Shown here piece by piece: positions 8,386 through 15,981 of a stretch of DNA of 27,025 bases. The notes below the pieces were generated by a model. That model was not told the DNA's origin. It saw nothing but the letters and a program-made list of their open reading frames with translations, and did no database searches. Position 1 is the first letter of the stretch; each line of letters opens with the position of its first letter. Source of the DNA: CAYOXX01 sp964408025. GTDB lineage: Bacteria; Acidobacteriota; DATKUA01. The position numbers and the translations under genes are program-made. The stretch is taken from contig CAYOXX010000036.1 in the NCBI GenBank assembly GCA_964408025.1, positions 1-27,025 of the forward strand, given 5' to 3'.

Positions 8386-8430
8386 ATAAAGATATCCGGC
8401 AAACGAGAGCCTCCAATGCCAATTCTAAGC

Positions 8431-10011
8431 CTATTCGTCTTCATCTTCCTCGGTCAGCTCGAGGAAGGCTTCGGAGACGGCGGTCATGATGTCGCCGGCG
8501 GTGAGCGAGATCTCGCCCTGGAACTCTGCGGCGAGGTCGCCGGCGAGGCCGTGCACGTAGACGCCGACGAGTGCGGCCTCGAGGGGGGGCACGTCGCGCT
8601 GAGCGATGAGTCCGGCGACGAGGCCGGTGAGCACGTCGCCGGAGCCGGCGGTGGCCATGCCGGGGTTTCCGGACATGTTGACATAGACGGCGCCGGAGGG
8701 GGCGGCGACGACGGTCCGGTAGCCCTTGAGGACGACGATGACGCCGTTTTCGGTGGCGACTTTGCGCGCGACGCCGATGCGGTCGGCCTGTACCTCGTCG
8801 ATGCCGACGCCCAGGAGGCGTGCCATCTCGCCGGGGTGGGGCGTGATGACGATGTCAGCAGAGTCGCTGCGGAGTTTTTCCCGTTCGCCGGCGAATGCGT
8901 TGACGCCATCGGCGTCGATGACCATCGGCACCTCGACCCTTTCGACGAGTCCGCGGACGAGCTCAACAGTGGCGGGAGCGAGACCGATTCCGGGTCCGAA
9001 TGCGAGTGCGGTTTTGTCGGCGAGTGCTTCGAGTACGACGTCGAGGGCCTCTGCGGCGAGGACGCCACCCTCGGCCTGCGGCAGGGGCAACGTCATGGTT
9101 TCGAGGACCGAGGTTTCGAGTATGCCGGTGAGGGAGACGGGCACGCCGACGGTGACGAGGCCGGCGCCGGCCAGCAGTGCGCTGCGGCCGACCATCGAGG
9201 CAGCGCCACCCTTGCCGAGGCTGCCGGCGACGGCGAGGAGGTGGCCGTAGGTGCCCTTGTGCGAGCCGGGCTCGCGCGGCTGTATGAGGGGCGCCACAAG
9301 CTCGTCGGTGAGCAGGTAGGTGTTGAGGTCGTCGCCCTCGCCGGAGGCGGGTATCGAGATGTCGGCGACTACCACCTCGCCCGCAAAGCTCTCTGCCGGG
9401 GGCATAACGTGGGCGATCTTGGGGTATGCGAAGGTGACGGTGAGGTCGGCCTCGACGGCGGGGCCGAGGAGGACTCCGGAGTCGGCGCTGAGGCCGGACG
9501 GCAGGTCGACGGCGACCACGGGTAGGCCGGAGGCGTTGATCATGTCGACGGCGCCGAGGGTGTGGCCGCGCACGGCGCTGTCCAGCCCGGTGCCGAAGAT
9601 GGCGTCGACGACGAGGTCGAAATCGCGCGCGTCGAAGTTGATGCCGGCAACCGCTTCGCCGTCGGGGACTTCCCGGATGTCGAGGCCGATCTTGGCGGCG
9701 ATTTCGGCGTTGGCGGCGGCGTCGCCCTTGAGGTCTCCGAGCGCGCAAAGGAGATAGGCGACCGGGTAGTGGTCGCGCTGAGCGAGGTGGCGCGCGACGA
9801 CGAAGCCGTCGCCGCCGTTGTTGCCCTTGCCGCAGAAGATGGCGACGCGGAGCGGCTCCTCCGGCTCGAAGTACTCCTCGATGGTGTCGACCACGCAGCG
9901 GCCGGCGTTCTCCATGAGTACCATTCCGGGTATGCCGAGTGTATTGATGGCGTAGGAGTCCATGGCGCGCATCTGCGCGACCGTTACGAGCTTCATTCCG
10001 CCGAATACCAT
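8431..10011 (-). CDS. nnrDE: Bifunctional NAD(P)H-hydrate epimerase / ADP-dependent dehydratase
   Basis: This 526-residue enzyme repairs damaged NAD(P)H: the N-terminal YjeF_N domain epimerises the hydrate and the C-terminal kinase-like domain dehydrates it using ADP (or ATP). The epimerase half has MENAGR (33-38), CGKGNNGGDGF (60-70) and DAIFGTGL. The dehydratase half has KGTYGHLLAVAGS, AGLVTVGVP, FGPGIG, VIDADGVNAF, TPHPGEMARLLG and the nucleotide site GNPGMATAGSGDVLTG (448-463). The start at 10011 is chosen because GGAGG lies 7 bases upstream; the ATG five codons later lacks such a site. It is only 19 bases after the oxidoreductase gene and so probably cotranscribed with it. The C-terminus ends in an acidic tail (ELTEEDEDE). 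Confidence 0.96.
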   Translation of the reverse strand: MVFGGMKLVTVAQMRAMDSYAINTLGIPGMVLMENAGRCVVDTIEEYFEPEEPLRVAIFCGKGNNGGDGFVVARHLAQRDHYPVAYLLCALGDLKGDAAANAEIAAKIGLDIREVPDGEAVAGINFDARDFDLVVDAIFGTGLDSAVRGHTLGAVDMINASGLPVVAVDLPSGLSADSGVLLGPAVEADLTVTFAYPKIAHVMPPAESFAGEVVVADISIPASGEGDDLNTYLLTDELVAPLIQPREPGSHKGTYGHLLAVAGSLGKGGAASMVGRSALLAGAGLVTVGVPVSLTGILETSVLETMTLPLPQAEGGVLAAEALDVVLEALADKTALAFGPGIGLAPATVELVRGLVERVEVPMVIDADGVNAFAGEREKLRSDSADIVITPHPGEMARLLGVGIDEVQADRIGVARKVATENGVIVVLKGYRTVVAAPSGAVYVNMSGNPGMATAGSGDVLTGLVAGLIAQRDVPPLEAALVGVYVHGLAGDLAAEFQGEISLTAGDIMTAVSEAFLELTEEDEDE

Positions 10012-10030
10012 TAGTATTCCTCCAAGGTTG

Positions 10031-11008
10031 CTAGGTTTTTTTATTGTGTTCCAAAGTTATTACTACTTTTCCTCGGGCGTGTTCTTCTTCAAGATACCGG
10101 AGAGCTTCAGGAACCTCATTTAACGGGTAACGTCTATCTATAACAGGTACTGCTTTGCCGGCTTCAAGAAGCTCTTTCATAAAAACCAAATCATTTTGGT
10201 TTAGTCTCGTCGTCATGGAACCCATTTTCTTACTCCCGGTCATTGAAATCCATGGTCCTAGGAGCAGAGCTTGGAAAACTTGAGCCATAGAACCTCCGGT
10301 ACAGACATAAATGCCCTTGGGACTTAATGCACGCTTATAATCGGAAATCGAATGATATCCGTTAGCAGCAAGAATCAGGTCATAACGCTGCCCACTTTTG
10401 GTGAAATCTTCTTGAGTGTAATCAATGACCTGGTCTGCACCAATCGAGCGCACCATGTCCAAATTCCTCGTGCTGCACACGCCAGTTACTTCAGCCCCGA
10501 ACGATTTGGCAATCTGCACCGCAAACGTACCCACACCACCAGACGCACCATTAATCAAAACCTTTTGCCCTGACTGAATCTGTCCTTTATCGCGAAGCCC
10601 CTGCAGGGCGGTGACTGCCGCCATAGGTACAGCCGCTACTTCCTCGAATGTCATACCGGCCGGTTTCAACACCAATGCACTTTCACTAGCACATACATAC
10701 TCGGCAAAACCGCCCCAATCACACCCGAATACATCATCACCCGGCTGAAACTGCTTTACGTTTCTGCCAACCGCTTCAACTCGCCCCGCTACGTCAGCTC
10801 CGAGTATCTTGTTTTTTGGTTTTAGAAGCCCAAAGCCCATTAGGCGGACCAAGAACGGTTTACCTCTCATGAGATGCCAGTCAGCTGCATTTGCGGACGC
10901 CGCATGAACTTTTATCAAGACTTCATTGTCCTTGGGAGTAGGTTTTTCTACCTCTTTGAGCTGAAGAACATCCGGTGGTCCGTATTTTGTGTATACAATA
11001 GCTTTCAT
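10031..11008 (-). CDS. Zinc-independent MDR-family NAD(P)-dependent oxidoreductase
   Basis: A 325-residue medium-chain dehydrogenase/reductase of the quinone oxidoreductase type. The N-terminal GroES-like fold starts MKAIVYTKYGPPDVLQLKEV, followed by ILGADVAGRVEAVGRNVKQF and PGDDVFG. The Rossmann domain has VLINGASGGVGTFAVQIAKS, and the C-terminus has EVPEALRYLEEEHARGKVVI. The structural-zinc cysteine cluster and catalytic zinc ligands of classical alcohol dehydrogenases are absent, so quinone or enal reduction is the likelier chemistry; the substrate cannot be told. Base composition is visibly less GC-rich than the flanking nnrDE and glycosyltransferase genes, hinting at recent acquisition. 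It lies 19 bases upstream of nnrDE, whose ribosome site sits in that gap. Confidence 0.9.
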   Translation of the reverse strand: MKAIVYTKYGPPDVLQLKEVEKPTPKDNEVLIKVHAASANAADWHLMRGKPFLVRLMGFGLLKPKNKILGADVAGRVEAVGRNVKQFQPGDDVFGCDWGGFAEYVCASESALVLKPAGMTFEEVAAVPMAAVTALQGLRDKGQIQSGQKVLINGASGGVGTFAVQIAKSFGAEVTGVCSTRNLDMVRSIGADQVIDYTQEDFTKSGQRYDLILAANGYHSISDYKRALSPKGIYVCTGGSMAQVFQALLLGPWISMTGSKKMGSMTTRLNQNDLVFMKELLEAGKAVPVIDRRYPLNEVPEALRYLEEEHARGKVVITLEHNKKT

Positions 11009-11268
11009 ATCTCTTACTCGCTGATCAGCAATGAGTTAACAATGGCTACTACATGCTTTGGGCAAGTATATGGGCGCGCCGAGCGGACCGTCAAGGAGAG
11101 GATGAGTGCAGCCGTGGCCGTGCGCCGGTGACAGACAGGAATGCCTGTCCTACCGGTTTGGTGGCAGACAGGAATATCTGTCCTACCGGCTTGGTGACAG
11201 ACAGGAATGTCTGTCCTACTGATACAGATCTTAATTTCCCCAAAATAGTAAAGGCAGCGATAATCACT
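11009..11268. other. Gap between the MDR oxidoreductase start and the glycosyltransferase operon end
   Basis: There is no gene here. The stretch contains the three-copy family B array (11128-11220). The remaining DNA shows no recognisable promoter for the oxidoreductase and no T-tailed hairpin for the glycosyltransferase operon. Confidence 0.5.
11128..11220 (+). repeat. Three tandem family B repeats, 33-base period
   Basis: The copies begin at 11128, 11161 and 11194 (GGTGACAGACAGG, GGTGGCAGACAGG, GGTGACAGACAGG), each followed by TGTCCTAC and, for the first two, a CGG(C/T)TTG linker that makes the unit 33 bases. The first copy has ATGCCTGTCC and the second ATATCTGTCC, each breaking one stem pair. 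The period is the same as in the array inside the adjacent coding gene. Confidence 0.85.
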
Positions 11269-12567
11269 TTACCCGATGAAGCGTGAAAGGAGAGAGCGGA
11301 GGAGGAAGGCGGTTCGTTCGGAGGAGAATTCCTCGAGGCGGCGGCGCTGGCGACGGATCACGAGTTGGCGCCAGTCGGCGTCGACGATGATCCTGTGCAG
11401 CGTTTCGGCGACCGCGGAGTGGATCGCCGAGTCGAGCAGTATGCCGGCGTCGCCGAGTATTTCCGGGGCGGCGCCTTCGGCGATGGCGACGACGGGGACG
11501 CCGCAGTGGATGGCCTGGAGGATGCGGGCGCCGGAGAGGTCGGCGCCGTTGAGGTGAATGTAGACGCAGGCTCTGCGGAGGCAGGCGCGGAGCTGGTCGG
11601 GATCGAGTTCGCCGGCGAAGAGGACGGCATCGTCGCCCATCTCAAGTTCGGCGACGAGGTCGGAGAGGCGGGCGTAGTAGCCGGGGCAGATGTCCGCGCC
11701 GCCGGTGAGAACTAATTGGAAGGGGGGACAGACAGGAATGTCTGTCCTACCGTCTTGGGAACAGACAGGAATGTCTGTCCTACCGGCTTGGGGACGGACA
11801 GGAATGTCTGTCCTACCAGGTCGGGGACCTGGACCCAGAGACGCGTTGCTATCGACCGATGCGGACTTCACGTTCTCACCGCCTGGCGGCGGTACGCTCG
11901 CGGGATGCGGCACGCCCAATTCACCAGTTTGAATAAATTGTTCTACCGACGTGGGATCAGTGAGGAAGGAGCGGTGGTACCAGGCGGTCTTGATGAGGTC
12001 CTCGGTGCCGGATGCGGCGTGTAGGTCGCCGGCGTAGAGAAGCACGAGAGCGTTGTCGTCGAGCATGGCGAGTGTGAGAGGGTCGGCCGGGGCGTCGAGG
12101 GCTTCGAAGTCTACGAGCGGGGGGAGGCGGCGCACGCGCTGGAATCCGATCCGCTCGAGCCGATCGCAGGCGCTGGTGCTGTGACCTATGGCGAGCTCGC
12201 ATCCGGTGGCGAGCTGGGCGAGACGATCGTGTGCGGCTTCGAGGCGGCCGCGGGTTTCGTAGTCGAGGCGTTCGAGGCAGGAGGTTGGCAGGAGCTCGTG
12301 GAGGACGACGATCGTCCGCTCCGTAGAGTGGTCGCTTATCTCTACAGGTGGAGAAGTAAGATGGAAGTGGCAAATGAGTAGCGCATCGGGATCGATAGCG
12401 GCTGAGGAGGACGACTCGCCCTCCGATTTGCTTTCGGTCTCGACTGGCTCGTCAGGGAGGAGTTCGCTCTCCCACCCCCATGAAAGGAAGAGGCGGTGGA
12501 GCAGCAGCATCTCGTCCCTCGCTGGACCGCCGGGGCGAGCGCCGGGTCCTGTCTGGACGACTTTCAT
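11269..12567 (-). CDS. GT-B glycosyltransferase-like protein with repeat-encoded insert, probably inactive
   Basis: This 432-residue protein is a divergent member of the same family as the four genes upstream. Its start matches theirs (MKVVQTGPGARP, DEMLLLHRLFLSWGWESELL) and it keeps the C-terminal fold (GVPVVAIAEGAAPEILGDAG). The residues expected to bind the nucleotide-sugar are changed: where its neighbour has GRVVPNK this has GDLHAAS (180-186), and the EX7E motif is D343...Q351. Residues about 205-282 are an insert with no counterpart in the paralogues, placed in a loop of the C-terminal Rossmann domain before FQLVLTGG. The insert includes GRTDIPVRPQA, GRTDIPVCSQD and GRTDIPVCP (251-281), encoded by three family B repeats. 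The start overlaps the previous gene by four bases (ATGA). It may be a non-catalytic partner or a decaying gene. Confidence 0.8.
   Translation of the reverse strand: MKVVQTGPGARPGGPARDEMLLLHRLFLSWGWESELLPDEPVETESKSEGESSSSAAIDPDALLICHFHLTSPPVEISDHSTERTIVVLHELLPTSCLERLDYETRGRLEAAHDRLAQLATGCELAIGHSTSACDRLERIGFQRVRRLPPLVDFEALDAPADPLTLAMLDDNALVLLYAGDLHAASGTEDLIKTAWYHRSFLTDPTSVEQFIQTGELGVPHPASVPPPGGENVKSASVDSNASLGPGPRPGRTDIPVRPQAGRTDIPVCSQDGRTDIPVCPPFQLVLTGGADICPGYYARLSDLVAELEMGDDAVLFAGELDPDQLRACLRRACVYIHLNGADLSGARILQAIHCGVPVVAIAEGAAPEILGDAGILLDSAIHSAVAETLHRIIVDADWRQLVIRRQRRRLEEFSSERTAFLLRSLLSRFIG
11726..11818. repeat. Three tandem family B repeats inside a coding sequence, 33-base period
   Basis: ACAGACAGG at 11728 and 11761 and ACGGACAGG at 11794 head three GACAGACAGGAATGTCTGTC-type units spaced exactly 33 bases apart. 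Because 33 is a multiple of three, the host reading frame on the minus strand passes through all three, giving an 11-residue peptide repeat. The further insert sequence at about 11819-11955 is not an obvious copy of A, B or C. Confidence 0.85.
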
Positions 12568-13628
12568 AGCTGCTCCAAGAGCAGGCGCAGGACGAATGCC
12601 CAGCGCTCGATGGACAAGCTGTCGAGTCTGCGGCGGCCGCCGGCGACGAGGTCGCTGCGCAGGCGGTCGTCTGTGAGCAGGGTGTTGACGAGGGCGGCGA
12701 CGCGCTCGGGATCGGTGTCGTCGAATAGGCAGCCGGCGCCGCCGAGGGTTTCGGGGACGGCGGCGCGGGCCAGCGCGAGTATCGGGACTTCGAAGAGCAT
12801 GCTCTCCAGCAGGGGTACCATAAAGCCCTCGTGGCGGCTGAGGCTGAGGAAGAGGGAAGCGGAGCGGTAGAGGGCGACGAGATCGGCCTGGCCGACCTCG
12901 TCGGTGAAGAGAAGTTGATTCTCGGCAAGCTGTTCGCTTTCTATAAGTTCATCCAGTTCCCGGGCGTAGGCGGGCAGGGCGTCGCGTTTGCCGGCGAAAA
13001 CGAAGCGGGCGGGCTCGTAGCCGCCGGCGGCGTATGCGGCAGCGACGCGGACGAAGTCGTCGGGTGCCTTGTTGGGCACGACGCGGCCAACGGTGAGAAC
13101 GAGGGGGCGGTCGGCCAGCTTGTTCATGGTGGCGGCGTCCGGTTCCGTCGCGTAGCGGTCGGGATCGAAGAGAAACGGCACGGCGCGCGTGGCGCGGTAG
13201 CCGATGCGCTCGAGGTCGAGTCGGTTGAACTCGGAGACTCCGATGCCGAGGTCGACGTGCTCGGCGAGCTGCCGCACTTGTCGAAGGGAGTCCTCGCAGA
13301 TCTCGGCGATGCCGGGATCGTAGGGTCGGTAGAACTCGGGTGGCGTGACGTTGTGGTAGCGGAGCACTTTGGGGCAGTCCAGCCCGATGAGGCGCTGGGT
13401 GACGACGGATGTGACAGCGAAATGGTAGAGGGCCACGGCGCCGCGAGCGTCGACGCCGTCGAGCTCGTCGAGGGGCCGGGTGCTGCCACGCAGCTCTGGA
13501 TCGATGAATTCGGCGTAGGTGTCGACGCGCCATCCTTCGGCGCGCAGGAGGCGCTCGATGACCAACGCCTCGGCGCCGACGGCGTCGTTGCGATGGTGGG
13601 TCGGCAGGAGCTGGATGAGGCGCTTCAT
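12564..13628 (-). CDS. GT-B glycosyltransferase (GT4-like)
   Basis: A 354-residue retaining-type glycosyltransferase, presumably adding a sugar to a lipid-linked or surface polysaccharide in the cytoplasm. The N-terminal acceptor domain begins MKRLIQLLPTHHRNDAVGAE and contains VLRYHNVTPPEFY (88-100). The C-terminal donor domain has the phosphate-binding pair R182 and K187 (VGRVVPNK) and the EX7E motif E267/E275 (RHEGFMVPLLES), followed by ALARAAVPETLGGAG. GGGAAGAGATAGAG precedes the ATG. It is equal in length and collinear with the next gene upstream, a clear tandem duplicate. The stop overlaps the following start. Donor and acceptor cannot be read from the sequence. Confidence 0.9.
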   Translation of the reverse strand: MKRLIQLLPTHHRNDAVGAEALVIERLLRAEGWRVDTYAEFIDPELRGSTRPLDELDGVDARGAVALYHFAVTSVVTQRLIGLDCPKVLRYHNVTPPEFYRPYDPGIAEICEDSLRQVRQLAEHVDLGIGVSEFNRLDLERIGYRATRAVPFLFDPDRYATEPDAATMNKLADRPLVLTVGRVVPNKAPDDFVRVAAAYAAGGYEPARFVFAGKRDALPAYARELDELIESEQLAENQLLFTDEVGQADLVALYRSASLFLSLSRHEGFMVPLLESMLFEVPILALARAAVPETLGGAGCLFDDTDPERVAALVNTLLTDDRLRSDLVAGGRRRLDSLSIERWAFVLRLLLEQL

Positions 13629-13662
13629 CTCTATCTCTTCCCGTTCTCGTCGTCGGGAACGA

Positions 13663-14727
13663 TTATAGCGACTCCAGCAGGGCCCGGAAAACGAAGACCC
13701 AGTGGTCGAGGTCGTAGCGCTTCAGTCGCCGGCGGCCACGCTCGACCAGCTCGGCCCGCAGATCGGCGTCGCCGAGCGCGTCGTCGACCATGGAGGCCAC
13801 AACCTCGGGATCAGTCGAGTCAAACAGCACCCCAGCGTCGCCGAGGGTTTCGGGCACCGCGGCGCGCGCCAGCGCCAGCACGGGCACGTCGAAGAGCATG
13901 CACTCCAGCAGGGGGACCATGAAGCCCTCGTGGCGGCTGAGGCTGAGGAAGAGGGAAGCGGAACGGTAGGCGGCGACGAGCTCGGCCTGGCTGACTTCGT
14001 CGGTCAGCAGCAGCCGCTCCTCGGGGAGCCCGAGGTCGCCGAGCAGGGCGTCGATCTCGCGCGCGTATGCCGGAACCGCGCTGCGCTTGCCAGCGACGAC
14101 GAAGCGCGCGGGAGGGTAGCCGGCCGCGGCGTGGGCGGCGGCGACGCGTATGAAGTCGTCGGGTTTCTTGTTGGGCGCGTGGCGGCCGGTGAAGAGGACG
14201 ACCGGCGGGCCGTCCAGCCTGCGTAGCATGGCGGGATCGGGTTCGCCGGAGTAGCGTTCGGGATCGAAGAGGTAGGGGATGGTGCGCGTGACGTCGAAGC
14301 CGGCCTCGACCAGCTCGAGGCGGCTGTAGTCGGAGTGGGCGATGGCGAGATCGACGGCTTCGGCGATCTTGCGGAGCTGCTCGCGTCCGTCGCGGCAGAC
14401 GGCGGCGTCGGCGGCGGAATAGGGTTCGAAGAAGCTGTGGGGCGTGATGTTGTAGTAGATGATGACCTTCGGGCAATGGAGCTCGAGGAAGCGGGAGGTC
14501 ATAGGCGAGGCGGCGCAGTAGTGGTATAGGGCCACGGCGCCGTCGGTGTCTGCGGAGTCCAGTTCGCTCGAGGGCCTGGTGCTGGCGACCAGCGAAGGGT
14601 CGATTTCGTCGGCGTATGTCTCGACCCGCCAGCCGGCGGCGGCGAGCAGGCGCTCGAAAAGCAGCACTTCGGCGCCCGCGGCGTCGTGCCGGTGGTGGCT
14701 GGGGATGAGCTGGATGAGGCGGTTCAT
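13663..14727 (-). CDS. GT-B glycosyltransferase (GT4-like), paralogue of the adjacent gene
   Basis: This 354-residue protein has all landmarks at the same residue numbers as its 3' neighbour: MNRLIQLIPSHHRHDAAGAE at the start, VIIYYNITPHSFF (88-100), TGRHAPNK with R182 and K187, and SRHEGFMVPLLEC with E267/E275. The longest near-identical run is around the EX7E motif (YRSASLFLSLSRHEGFMVPL). Both catalytic and donor-binding residues are intact. It begins after a 165-base gap holding two family B repeats, and no strong Shine-Dalgarno precedes the ATG. The gap to the next gene is 34 bases. Most likely a tandem duplicate that has since diverged in acceptor preference, which is inference. Confidence 0.9.
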   Translation of the reverse strand: MNRLIQLIPSHHRHDAAGAEVLLFERLLAAAGWRVETYADEIDPSLVASTRPSSELDSADTDGAVALYHYCAASPMTSRFLELHCPKVIIYYNITPHSFFEPYSAADAAVCRDGREQLRKIAEAVDLAIAHSDYSRLELVEAGFDVTRTIPYLFDPERYSGEPDPAMLRRLDGPPVVLFTGRHAPNKKPDDFIRVAAAHAAAGYPPARFVVAGKRSAVPAYAREIDALLGDLGLPEERLLLTDEVSQAELVAAYRSASLFLSLSRHEGFMVPLLECMLFDVPVLALARAAVPETLGDAGVLFDSTDPEVVASMVDDALGDADLRAELVERGRRRLKRYDLDHWVFVFRALLESL

Positions 14728-14892
14728 CAGGTTGTCTTAAGCATTAAATCTGTAGTGGCCTTAGATGGGTCGCTGATCGTTGAATACGAAAAGGTGACAG
14801 ACAGGAATGTCTGTCCCACCTGGTTTCTTCCGAAGGTGACAGACAGGAGTGTCTGTCCCACCTGGTTTCTTCCGGTCGTGCATAAATCGTCA
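14728..14892. repeat. Spacer within the glycosyltransferase operon carrying two family B repeats
   Basis: Family B copies at 14794-14820 (GGTGACAGACAGGAATGTCT) and 14835-14862 (loop GGAG) are separated by CTGGTTTCTTCCGAA. CTGGTTTCTTCCG also follows the second copy, so this pair has its own linker and a period of 41 rather than 33. This is the only sizeable gap inside an operon whose genes otherwise overlap or nearly touch. Confidence 0.8.
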
Positions 14893-15981
14893 TTAGCTCC
14901 CCTCCCCTGCTGCCTGGAAGGCCTGTTGGAGGATGCTTTGGAGGTGGCTGTTGAAGTCGATGCTGCGGAAGCGTTCGAGCCGCCGGCGCTGACCTTCGAG
15001 GATTCTTTCCCTTACCAGACCGGGCTCGGTGAGCAGCTTGAGCATTTCGGCAGCCGCCGGGAAGTCGAGTTCGCGGATGAGTACGCCGGCGCCGTCAAGC
15101 GTTTCGGGGACGGCGGCGGCGGCGCGTGCGAGCACGGGAACGTCGAAGTGCATCGCCTCGAGCAGCGGCACGCAGAAGCCCTCGTGCTCGCTGAGGGAGC
15201 AGTAGACGTCGGCGACGGAGTAGAAAGCGACGAGCTGGCTGAGGTCGACGCGGCCGGGCAAGACGACGTGGGGCAGGTCGATGGAGGCGATGAGCTGGAG
15301 GAGCTGCCGGCGGTAGGCTTCGAAGCCGGTCCAGTCGCCGACGATCAGGAGGCGGCAGTCGTGGGAGACGTATTTCTTGTAGTGGGCGTAGAGCTTGACG
15401 AGGTCCTCGATGCGCTTGTTGGGGATTATGCGGCCGACGAAGAGGAAGTTGTGGCGGTGGTCGTCGTAGGCGGCGCGGGTGACGGGATCGGGTTCAACGT
15501 CGAGGGCGCTGAAATCGAGCGCCAGCGGCAGGACGGCGGTGCGCGGGAAGCCGAGTTCGTCGAGCTCGCGGCGGTTGAATTCGGTGACGCCGGTGGCGAG
15601 CAGGCAGCGGTCAGCGAAGCAGGCGAGCTGCCTGCGGCCGTGGTAGAGCTGGCCGACGACGTGGTTATGGATGTCGATGAAGTACTCGGGGGGCGTGATG
15701 TTGTGGTAGCTGAGGATGATGCGATCGGGGAGGTTGTAGACGAGGCGGTTGAGCTCGGAGCCGATCGAATAGTGGAAGATCAGGAAGCTGTCGGGGGCGC
15801 TGTGGGGCAGGTAGTCCTCCGCCGGGAACGAGTCGCCGACGAGGTCTGGAGCGCACTGCTCGCGGAAGATCTCCGACCGGTAGCCGAGGCGTCGCAGGGC
15901 GTCGCGGGTGCGCAGTATGGTGTCTCCGATTGCATCGCCGCCGCGCAGGCTGGCGACGAGCTGGTGGACCGCGGCCTTCAC
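14893..15981 (-). CDS. GT-B glycosyltransferase (GT4-like)
   Basis: A 362-residue glycosyltransferase. The N-terminal domain starts MKAAVHQLVASLRGGDAIGD and contains LIFHYSIGSELNRL (67-80) and ILSYHNITPPEYF (89-101), a signature shared with its upstream neighbour. The donor domain has FVGRIIPNK (R184, K189) and SEHEGFCVPLLEAMHFDVPV with E267/E275, then AAAAVPETLDGAGVLI. The C-terminus includes EGQRRRLERF, shared with the next gene. It starts at a GTG that overlaps the previous stop by four bases (GTGA), implying translational coupling. It forms the second paralogue pair of the cluster with the gene at 15978-17093. Confidence 0.9.
   Translation of the reverse strand: MKAAVHQLVASLRGGDAIGDTILRTRDALRRLGYRSEIFREQCAPDLVGDSFPAEDYLPHSAPDSFLIFHYSIGSELNRLVYNLPDRIILSYHNITPPEYFIDIHNHVVGQLYHGRRQLACFADRCLLATGVTEFNRRELDELGFPRTAVLPLALDFSALDVEPDPVTRAAYDDHRHNFLFVGRIIPNKRIEDLVKLYAHYKKYVSHDCRLLIVGDWTGFEAYRRQLLQLIASIDLPHVVLPGRVDLSQLVAFYSVADVYCSLSEHEGFCVPLLEAMHFDVPVLARAAAAVPETLDGAGVLIRELDFPAAAEMLKLLTEPGLVRERILEGQRRRLERFRSIDFNSHLQSILQQAFQAAGEGS

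Larger units (their letters stand above)
7957..8430. repeat. Repeat-filled gap between nnr and tsaE
   Basis: There is no gene in these 474 bases. From left to right they hold: a CCGGGGC-TGC-GCCCCGG hairpin (7999-8015) leading into a family B copy (8015-8041); two decayed B-like copies (about 8049-8075 and 8087-8130, with GGCAGACAAGAATCC and GGCAGAGACTATCCC); two family C copies in tandem with a 60-base period (8178-8218 and 8238-8278); and two family A copies in opposite orientation (8315-8337 and 8362-8385). Nothing resembles a terminator or promoter. Confidence 0.7.

Noticed and set aside
8293..9525. 410-codon open frame opposite nnrDE
   Set aside because: Same reason: shadow of a well-identified enzyme, with low-complexity Gly/Asp/Val composition.
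11128..11220. Regular 33-base repeats as a CRISPR array
   Set aside because: Each period is entirely repeat; there are no variable spacers, only three copies and no cas genes.
12830..13960. Gene conversion between the two 354-residue glycosyltransferase genes
   Set aside because: The region around the EX7E motif is nearly identical in both copies, which could be conversion, but strong selection on the active site explains it equally well and I cannot measure synonymous divergence here.
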